64,000 nucleotides of DNA from Tricholomella constricta (Eukaryota; Basidiomycota; Agaricomycetes; Agaricales; Lyophyllaceae), in contig JAACJP010000034.1 of NCBI GenBank assembly GCA_013368375.1, forward strand, positions 186,001 to 250,000. Direction: 5' to 3'. The translations under genes and the position numbers were made by a program. The notes beneath the pieces were generated by a model. It was not told where the DNA came from and did no database searches. It saw nothing but the letters and a program-made list of their open reading frames with translations. This document shows, in pieces, positions 56,100 to 64,000 of the stretch; the first letter of the stretch is position 1, and every line of letters begins with the position of its first letter.

Positions 56100-58498
56100 T
56101 CAATTCCGTGCATTTTGGGCGTCACCTTTCGCGGCGGCAGTGTCCTTGGCGGTTGCTTTGGTGTCTGCTTTGGTGTCTGCAGTGGCATCCGTAGCCTTGT
56201 CGGCCGTCGCGTCCGCAGCAGTAGCATCTGCCTTCGCAACCTTGGTATCAGTCTTAGCGCCCTTCGTGGCTGCGGCTTCTGAGGGGGCCGCATCAGCTGC
56301 TGTCTCCTTTGCTTTCCCTGAAGCAGCAGGCGTCTTCACAGAGGTGGCGGTGGCATCCTTGCCAGTTGCAGCAGAAGTGGAAGCACTGGCCTTCCCAGTC
56401 GCGGTGGCTTTGCCGGTAGCGGAAGCGGAGGCGGCCTTGCCTGTTGCAGTGGCCTTACCAGAAGCGGAAGCGGAGGCGGCCTTGCCCGTTGCAGTGGCCT
56501 TGCCAGAAGCGGAAGCGGACGCAGTAGCCTTGCCAGAGGCGGAAACGGACGCGGTAGCCTCGCCGGAGGCGGAGACCGATGCGGAAGCAGCGCCACTCTC
56601 GGATGCCGCGCCAGATGCAGTACCGGTCACTGTTGCCGATGCTGATGCAGCAGCAGACCCAGAGACGGAGGCGGATGCGCTGGCACTGGCAGAACCCGAG
56701 GCTGTGGAGGAGGCGGCGACGGAGCTGGCGAGAGAAGCAGCAGGGGGCTGGGCACCAACAGAGCCTGGGATGGCTTTGCCGTCAGCAGTGACAGTGAACT
56801 GAGAAATAGAAAATTTTAAGCATTCGACATTATGTGAATTAGGAAGGACATACGTAAACGGTGTCATCAAGAGAACCGTGTTGGGCAACAGGAACGATAA
56901 CGGGCTGATGGTTCGATGCGGCGTTGATGGACGACAACTTGTAGAAGCCAGCAGCGAGACCAGAGGGTACATCGGCGGTAAGCTTGCCACCGGCAGCAAC
57001 GCCGTTCAGGCCCTTGAAGAAGGCGAACCTCGTTGGGTCGGTAGGGGTGCCTTGCTCAAGTGAAGTGAGCTGCTCAACAACGACGTGGGAGTGTCCTTGG
57101 ATCTGGCCCTGGCCGTTGAGTTGTTGGGGTGCGGCGAAGTAGTTCGACTGTGCGTTAACAAAGAAGCCGGTCTGCATGTTCTTAATGTTCATCTCGATCG
57201 TGAACGGCGTATTCGCCTTGATAGTCGCAAAGTTCTTGGGGAAGGCGAATTTCGAGGAGGGCATATTGTCAACGGAGGGAATCGCACCGATGGGGGCAGG
57301 ATTGCAGGAGCCGGTGGTGATTTGCTTGCCATCGGTGATGGGAAGGTTGGGGAGGGTTAGGCAGAAGTTGATGAAGTTATTTGAAGACGTCAGTGACTCG
57401 ACTTGGCCTGCAGCGGGGACATCTTGACCGTTATTGGCGAAACCTTTTGCAATGACTCGGGGATCGAGAGCTGATGATGAGAGTTCAAAAACTAATGCAA
57501 AATGATCAAATTCATGGGTACGCACTCGTCGAGGTTTGCGCGTTTCCGCCATTGTTTCCGCCGGTGTTTCCGCCAGTGTTTCCGCCAGTGTTGCCGCCAG
57601 TGTTGCCGCCAGTGTTGCCGCCGGTGTTTCCGCCGTTATTACCAGTGTTTCCACCATTGTTGCCCTTGCCGGTGTTGGTCTAAATTGCGAATTAGCCTTG
57701 AACCAAATTCAATAGAATGAAAGCTCGACTTACAGCACCACGAGCACTGGTGGTCGACGTAGCTGTAACAAAAAAAGAAAGTAAGCTTTTTGTGAGTGCG
57801 CCATAACGCTAGAGGCAGGCATTACCCCTGGTTGTAGTCTTGACACCGCCGTTGTTGTTGTTGTTGGCGCGAGTGGTAGTAGCAGCCTTCGTGTTGGTGA
57901 CGGCCTTGGTGGGAGCAGCGCCCTTGGTAGTTGTAGCAGCCTTCGTAGTGACAGCGCCTTTCGTAGAAGCAGCCTTGGTAGAAGCAGCCTTGGTAGAAGC
58001 AGCCTTGGTAGAAGCAGCCTTGGTGGAAGCAGCCTTAGTGGAAGCAGCCTTGGTGGAAGCAGCTTTCGTGCTGGTGTTCTTCACGCCGCCATTATTGTTG
58101 TTGTTCCCACCACTCCCGTTGTTCCCAGTGTTGTTATTGCCTACCATCTGTTTAGTATCTGTTCTTCATGTATCAAAGCGAAACGAACTCACCACCCTGA
58201 TTGTTGTCACCCTGGTTTCCCTTGCCACCTTGGTTGTTGCCAGGATTCGTGTTGTTGTTATTCGGCCTGGGCGTCGCTGCAGCACCAGCAGTGACAGTGA
58301 CAGTACGGACGACGGTGCGGATAACAGGGGCCTTCGCGATGCGATTAAAGTTATCAAATCTGTATGATGTCGAGCGAGATCATTATTTGGACTTACATCG
58401 CAGCCAACTCGGTTCTGCTGGGGAGCAGGTGCACCTTGTGCGGTGAACGAAGATAAAGCGAGCGTAAGAAAAGCCACCAAGAAAGATCGGGAATGCAT
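56100..58498 (-). CDS. Secreted, repeat-rich mucin-like protein
   Basis: ATG at 58498-58496 gives MHSRSFLVAFLTLALSSFTA-QG, a signal peptide. Exons then encode an Asn/Gly-rich linker, seven STKAA pentapeptides (57970-58070) and a GGNT array (57550-57660). A globular domain follows: DPRVIAKGFANNGQDVPAAG, LTSSNNFINFCLTLPNLPIT, KQITTGSCNPAPIGAIPS, FFVNAQSNYFAAPQQLNGQG, GHSHVVVEQL and VAQHGSLDDTVYFTV. A long Ala/Ser/Thr/Lys tail built on (S)ASGKATATGKAA ends QNARN, TGA 56102-56100. The globular part looks like a conserved basidiomycete secreted domain I cannot name. The low-complexity parts would be heavily O-glycosylated. No GPI signal. A cell-wall or extracellular-matrix role is inference. Confidence 0.7.
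57970..58070 (-). repeat. Tandem 15-bp coding repeat (STKAA)n
   Basis: Seven in-frame copies of a 15-bp unit encoding STKAA, with silent differences between copies, in the mucin-like gene. Confidence 0.85.
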
Positions 58499-60480
58499 GT
58501 CGTTAAAGAGAGGAGTTTTCAAATGCCAAAAAAAGAGTGTAGTTTGCTTTGAGGCTGTGGACTTTCAAAGTTGGGCTTCTGGAGCAAAAGAAGAAAACGA
58601 CACCAGTGTCGGGCGTTCGTAGTCTTTGGACGCGCTAGGCGACAGCCGTAGGCAGAGCAGGACGAGGACGGAAGAAAAGGGGGGGGGGGAAAGGAAATGG
58701 AATTCACATCAATCAAGGCCGTGCCTTATATATAGCGCATGCCAACTTTATCCTTGACGATCTCCGGCATCACTCGGCTGTCTCTGTTGATACCTGCAGT
58801 GTGCACTCTTTTGGTCTTTCGTCTCCGTGCCTCCAGGTGCCTCCCTCCTTCTCCTCTTGCGCGCCGTGTGTGAACTGCATCACTCTTTATTCGAAAAGGC
58901 TCCTCCATGACTCAAAATGACCTTTCAAACGTATTTAGAAACTGGACATGAGCTATTTTGTGCTGTGATCATCGTCCGATTTCTATCATGTATACGTATC
59001 ACAGGGGCATCTACACCTCCTCCGGCCTGAGTTGTACCTATGTACTTCAACGAAATCTTTGCGGTTTACATTCACCGCTCGCCAACGATACATCAAGCCT
59101 GCTGACAGATTGACGTTGATGCAAACATCATCGTGAGCGTCTTTGATCAAGTTGGACGTGCGTATCCATGCATCTGTTTCTCTGCGACGACATGGTCTAT
59201 AGCTTCTAGATCGTCAACAGCAATGAGCTCAGTACTTAAAGATTATATCTTCACGCCCTGCAGGCATAAGTCGGCAAGTGTGCCAAGGTGGCCATCTGTT
59301 CTTTGTCCCTTATTTTCCTGAGTTCCCCACAATGCCCGTAAAAATCTAAATTCTCTCCTGGCTCATTCGACACAAAAACTAGCAGCGCTCGCCACTGGTC
59401 AAGGGCAACATGCAATCAGAAAGAAGGTAAGTCGCTTACTTCCTGAACAACGTCCTCATCCGCCTGAATCGTTTCCTGGGCACCCATCATGCGCCATGAG
59501 AAAAACCGTTCGTCATCATGCCATCATGCGCTCAACTGTGAGGTTCGCAGCTGGGCCCTGTGACGACACTGAGAGACCTTGACATGGATTTGAAGGTCAG
59601 TACGGACCCGGAGCAGTTTGTTACCTCTCGTGGTTCGAGGTTTCGCGCGGCGGTGCTCTCGACTTCGAGGCCGCCGGGCCCAACTACAGCATAAGAGTTT
59701 ATCCGGAGATCATTCATGGCACATGCAACCTCTGCTTACTTATTTGTGACATCAATGTAAACCGTTCCGAAAGCCAGAAACACACGATCTGTCCCGATCC
59801 CTGCCCGACTTCAACGTTTCGACCATGAAGTAACTTGAAGGATGATCCGCGTGCTCGTTGACTCACACGATAATTATACATCGTTGGAGATGGTTGGTAT
59901 ACAAGTTGAATTTGAGGACATGTGGACGCCTGTGGACGCTTGGCAAGGATGACGCTGTACTTATCAGAACATTACTCAGTCACCTTTAGTCACCACGAAA
60001 ATAACGAGAGTAGGTGGTTCTTGAGAAATGGCGCTTCGAACGCTTGGAGTGTGAAGATACTGGGAGAGGTAGCAACGTGTGGACAATTATGCAGAGCAGA
60101 AACCTGTTAATCGATCGGAAGGCGATCTCCGACAGCTTTTCAAAACGTACAGCCGTTCTGGTGGCTACCACCAGGTTATCGATGAAGGATCATAAAGTGA
60201 AATTATTTTCCCCGGCCTTGACCGTTTTTCCGTTGATGCAATTTTGCAGTATGGACGCATGAGAACAGGGACGACAGCCGTGCGCTTCTCTAGGCAGTCT
60301 GCCCCACTCGAAAGGACCTGGCAGGTGAAAGGCACAATACCCCGCAAATTCATGATCAAATCCCATTCAGCCCCGGTAGCACGCAGAGCACCGCTCGTTC
60401 AAAAGTACACACGCAACATAAGAGCTCCAAGATACCAAAGGAAGAAGGGGGGAGAAATACAGGCAAACAAGTCCCATAAC
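58499..60480. other. 2-kb intergenic region with a TATA box for the mucin-like gene
   Basis: On the minus strand CTATATATAAGG at 58734-58724 is a strong TATA box about 230 bp upstream of the mucin-like start codon, next to a run of ten G (58680-58690 on the plus strand). The rest has short frames only. Confidence 0.5.
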
Positions 60481-62023
60481 TCAGGCAAGCTCAATGTTGA
60501 AGCTCGTCACCTGTGGCAAGTACGCACCCGCGGCAAGGTCGAGGATGTAAACGTCGTCGTAGGATGTGGTCCCATCGAAGCCGCCGAAGAGAAATAACCT
60601 GCTGTCGGCAAGGATTGTAGAGTGGTATCCGCGGCCACTTGGTGGTTTTCCAAACGTCACCCGTGGCTCGTAAGTGAGTGAGACTAGAGTGATATGAGGA
60701 CAAACAGCAGGGTCCGCTAAAGGAGATGACGCACCAAGGTTGAATGGAAGGACTTCAGAGCAGTATTCCTCGCCATTGAAGCCCCCTGTGATGAATAGGA
60801 AAGAGCCGACCTGCGTAGCGCTGTGCGCTATCCGTTTGTACTTGGATGTCAGCAACGTAACTTGGCTCCAGTGGCGTGTATCTTCAGCACCAGTAAGTCA
60901 AGCATTTTCGACAGAGATCGTCCCCACATACCAAGGTCTAAACACCACACATCTGTGAAAAAATCCTTGCCATCGCTGCCGCCCACCACCACCATCAGGT
61001 TGACCACGAGATTCGCGGTATGATATCCCCTGTTCTTCGGTGTCCTCCCCGTCGTTTTTACCTCTTCCCACTTCATCCGGCTAAACGAGGACACATCCAG
61101 CGTCCACACGTCGTTCAGCGCATTCAGGCCTGTCCCACCGCCGAATATCCAGATCTTCTGCTGGTACAGGACGGCGGAGTGCGCGCGGCGCGGTGTGGGG
61201 AAGGGCCCGGCGACGGACGGTTGCGTCCAGTGCCGCGTCGTGGTGTCGAAGACGTAAACCTTATCGTAGTATTGCATCCCATGCCCCCCGCCGAAGACAA
61301 CGAGCTTCTTGTCGACGAGAGTCGTGGTATGTGCCCGGCACGGCGGCGGGATGTCGCCCGTCGTCTCTCGTACCGTCCACTGCATCGTTTCTGCCATTAA
61401 GGGGTAAATTGTGAGTAAAGGGAGTTGCACCAGGGTGATGCAACATGCGCACCGGTGTCAAAGCAATACATGTCCTTCATGTCTTTGTTCACTTCCTTAT
61501 CGTCGTTTCCACCGAACAGCCATGCAGTGTTCTCTACCAGCGTCATCGTGTGTGCACGCATCGAGCGCTGAGGAACGTTCCCGTATACCGGCGCACGACT
61601 CCAGTGCATCGCGGTGCTGGGGACGGCTTCGGCGTTCTTCTCGTGAGGTAAAGTCGGGATGCTCTTGTACTTCGGCACAGAAGGCGTTACTGGAGCTGTA
61701 GATTTCCGGCTTTTGGAAGACGATGAGACAGATGCGGAGGAGGAAGACGAAGGATTCCGCTTGACGCTGCTGCTACTTGCGCCTGATGGCACAGGGAGAT
61801 TGTCGTTCGAGGACCGACCGAGGGTTCTGATACTGGGTGTCCGAACTTTCGTTCCAGCTGAGCGAGAGCTCGAGCCTGCGCTGGAGTGTGAAGGTGCATT
61901 GAGCGTCGAAGCGGAGGAAGTAGCGATCGGGCTGAGATACGGGTAGTTATCCGGATGAGGGCTCGTCGGCGTGAACGTGCCCTCCTCGGGCACATCGCTC
62001 AGGCTCCGCGAGAGAGTACTCAT
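60481..62023 (-). CDS. Kelch-repeat protein (Tea1-like)
   Basis: ATG at 62023-62021 starts MSTLSRSLSDVPEEGTFTPT. A Ser-rich low-complexity region of about 125 residues follows, then six kelch motifs: RAHTMTLVENTAWLFGGND, RAHTTTLVDKKLVVFGGGHG, RRAHSAVLYQQKIWIFGGGT, GYHTANLVVNLMVVVGGSDG, IAHSATQVGSFLFITGGFNG and GYHSTILADSRLFLFGGFDG, which build a six-bladed propeller. It stops at TGA 60483-60481. At least three introns interrupt the repeats. Fungal kelch proteins of this layout act in cell-polarity (Tea1) or as adaptors. There is no coiled coil or signal peptide, so the exact role is open. Its 5' flank carries the 75-bp sequence also found around the 1-kb mobile element. Confidence 0.8.
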
Positions 62024-62078
62024 GCTCTTGAATAATCCGGAATTCTCGAATACGTTGTAGTGGTCGTTGTAGAAGGAT

Positions 62079-62154
62079 GAGCAGGCCCAACATACTTACA
62101 CGTGGGGTGCGATTCTCTTGGCATTGGCATTGACATGGAAGAGAATCGTCACTG
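62079..62154 (+). repeat. Presumed unoccupied target site, homologous to both flanks of the 1-kb element
   Basis: GAGCAGGCCCAAC + A + TACTTA (62093-62098) + CACGTGGGGTG... joins exactly the sequences that lie left (281-294) and right (1295-1350) of the small element, with one TACTTA instead of two. It lies 56-131 bp upstream of the kelch start codon; on that strand it reads GTAAGTA, like a 5' splice donor. Confidence 0.65.
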
Positions 62155-62381
62155 CGCACTTGAGGCTTTGAAATATACGCTAATGGCCAGATGATAGTGA
62201 CTCCGTTCAGGAATAAAAATTTAAACATTGGAATGGGCAAGTTGAACGGAATGAGTTGACATATAAAGCAATGGCCCCCGGCAAGCTCAAATGTTACAAA
62301 CGAATGTAGTTGATGCACTAAGGCTCAGAACAGACGAGTCCATGGTATACTGAAACTAACCTCACCGGAACCTACTACCGC

Positions 62382-63163
62382 TCAAAGCATGCCGAAGACC
62401 AAGAAAGACAGCGCTCCCAGGAGGAGACCACCGGATTGAGCAACCTTCCCAGCTGCGTTGGACGGCGATGAGGGGCCAGGCGAGGTCTCGCTGGGGGCGT
62501 TGGTTGCATCGGACTCGCTTGCCGAGCCTCCTGTCGTGGAGGAGGGGGGTGGGGAGGCAGGCTCCTTGGCCGCGTTCTCTTTAAATGCCGCAGCAGTCTG
62601 GGTGCTGGTGGGGTTGACGGCCAGGATAGCCCCTTTGTTGCATAGGCCCCCGGCTTCGTCGAAAAACCAGAGAGGGTCGGTGCTGTTCACCGTGACCTCG
62701 TACCTGGGAAGCCCGGGAGCATCGACGGTAAGGTCGTCAGATACCTATTGGATTTTTATTAGTGCCCCGTGAAAGTTAACAGAACGATCTGCATACCGTA
62801 TGAACGCCGGTATTGATACCACCACTGTCTGTGCATGGGTTCTGGAAGGTAGATTCTGAAGGCGAGTGGGACGCAAGGTGAGAAAGTGACTATTAATAGA
62901 CATTAAACGCAGTACGCACGAACAACGCTGTGCTGTCCGCTGCGGAACTCCCAAACAATGGTATCGCCTACTGCGGGGTGGATGACAGAGGGATCAAACC
63001 CAATGCCTTTCTTTCTGTGCTCAGAGTCAGAAAGTATGTGCGAGAAGGTACATGGAGATGACACTGACCCAGTCGTCTCGTCCTTGCCAACTCCAACCAG
63101 ATATTCTGCTCCAAAAACGAGAGGAAGGAGGCTGAGAGAAAGGGTGAGAACGGTGCACTTCAT
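62382..63163 (-). CDS. GPI-anchored cupredoxin-like (extracellular serine-rich) protein
   Basis: ATG at 63163-63161 gives a signal peptide (MKCTVLTLSLSLLPLVFG-A). The plastocyanin-like domain has GIGFDPSVIHPAVGDTIVWE, SGQHSVVQSTFQNPCTD and PLWFFDEAGGLCNKGAILAV. The disulfide cysteines (NPC, GLC) and the first His are kept. The usual Cys, second His and Met copper ligands (family pattern WFYC..GHC..GM) read WFFD..GLC..GA, so copper binding is doubtful. A Ser/Pro/Thr-rich stalk follows, with a hydrophobic C-terminus (SGGLLLGALSFLVFGML), a typical GPI signal; TGA 62384-62382. Confidence 0.82.
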
Positions 63164-64000
63164 TAGTGGTAAGCAAGTGGTAAGTGAAAGAACAAGAAAA
63201 GAATGACGGGGAGTTAGCGCGAGTGTTGAATGTTCGGAAGCTATTCGCCACTCGGAGATTTGATATTTGTTCTTGTTTGCAAGCACTGTGCCTCTTCCGA
63301 GTCCTGCTCCGATATCTTTTCGATAATATCTGACATCAAGTCCACTAGATCTTCGTCCCCGTCGTGCATCTGTTACTGAAATCTAGGACTTGAGGCAACA
63401 TCTCTCCTTTTCCCTTCACCTCAATGTCGTTGCCACCGCCCCCCAAGGCTTTCGGAAGTGTATGGCATCAGTGCGCCCCAGTAGGTTCTTGGCGACCTCG
63501 TAGTCTGCTCCGAACATGCCGTTCACAATGAGCATGATGTCTCTGTTACATGCTTAAGCGGCCTTGCTCGAGAAACCGTCGGGCGACTGGATTACAACGC
63601 GTCGATATACTGGATGCTAGACAGGTGCGCATTGCTTGCGTCAAGGATGGGAGTCCGGGCAATTGGAACCTTGAGGCCATCCATGGACAGGAAGTGCTTT
63701 TATAATTTGGTACTGTGGCCTCCGTTGCTTTCATCATCGCCTTTCCGTTTTTCTCTTTCTGGTAATATTTAAGACGACGCTTTCTAGTTTCAAGGCTCTG
63801 AAACTCAGCACTTCACTGGAGTAACGCACTCTGCCGCCAAAATGACCTCTGATGTTGCGGGGAGGTGGTATCGGTGTGTTGAATAATTATTCATAAGCCA
63901 GTTACAGGACATACAGTATACCTTGATCTAATCACATATGACTAATTTCTGAAATCGACGAAACTTACTGTATGGTGACTGCCCAAAGTGGCGCAAGGTC
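63164..64000. other. Intergenic to the right edge, no supportable gene
   Basis: Short frames only. TAATATTTAAGA near 63764 could be a TATA-like element for a gene starting beyond about 63841 (an ATG lies there, open for only a few codons before a possible intron), but this is not enough to call a CDS. Confidence 0.35.

Noticed and set aside
55996..56802. 268-codon Ala/Val-rich plus-strand frame
   Set aside because: Exact shadow of the low-complexity tail of the mucin-like gene; repeats stay open on both strands.
57550..58070. Regular spaced repeats that could suggest a CRISPR array
   Set aside because: Repeats are contiguous, in frame and protein-coding; the genome is eukaryotic.
57840..58367. 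175-codon Val/Leu-rich plus-strand frame
   Set aside because: Shadow of the STKAA repeat region on the minus strand.

Overview
The window is genomic DNA of a filamentous basidiomycete, most likely a mushroom-forming agaricomycete. Genes are intron-rich, with introns of about 50 nt, GT-AG splicing and no operons. Most host proteins read best as fungal: beta-adaptin, DIM1, eIF2D, a PalI/SUR7 membrane protein, GH16 and GH30 glycosidases, a class E P450, two F-box/LRR-type proteins and a Tea1-like kelch protein. All gene models are spliced by eye; outer coordinates are given, and splice sites are mentioned where they decide the reading.

Layout. 1-165 (-) is the N-terminus of a gene running off the left edge. 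295-1294 is a small mobile element. 2.5-3.1 kb holds a weak, probably broken, coding segment. 3.6-9.6 kb is a mitochondrial block: mitochondrial RNA polymerase, then ATP synthase subunit h and the ATPase inhibitor IF1, which diverge from a 103-bp intergenic region. 10-25 kb carries an F-box protein, a P450, a small coiled-coil protein, a PalI-like protein, an F-box protein ending in a 55-codon glutamate tract, and a GH16 enzyme. 25.6-28.3 kb is AP-1/2 beta-adaptin. 28.9-31.3 kb is a decayed GH30 glucanase. 31-39 kb is gene-poor, with a small proline-rich protein and a small tail-anchored protein. 39.3-42.9 kb has DIM1 and eIF2D in tandem. 56-63.2 kb has a mucin-like secreted protein, a kelch protein and a cupredoxin-like GPI protein.

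The accessory region 43.36-55.72 kb is the most interesting part. It reads as one large mobile element flanked by the direct repeat TACTTA. It encodes (i) a Crypton-type tyrosine recombinase with a GCR1_C-like C-terminal domain, carrying one in-frame TGA, and (ii) an apparently intact Rad2/XPG-family (GEN1/Yen1-like) structure-specific nuclease in the same orientation. A 6.1-kb Ty3/gypsy chromovirus with two 309-bp LTRs that look identical is nested inside it, with target duplication ATTAG. The chromovirus shows a Tf1-like self-priming signal and a GGGAAAA -1 frameshift site.

The 1-kb element at 295-1294 shares both termini and the internal GATTTAC-repeat block with the large element but lacks both genes, as expected of a non-autonomous derivative. 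The 5' flank of the kelch gene (62079-62154) resembles the unoccupied version of its insertion site, with a single TACTTA. Together these suggest a recombinase-mobilised family that carries a Holliday-junction/flap nuclease, which I cannot match to a described element.
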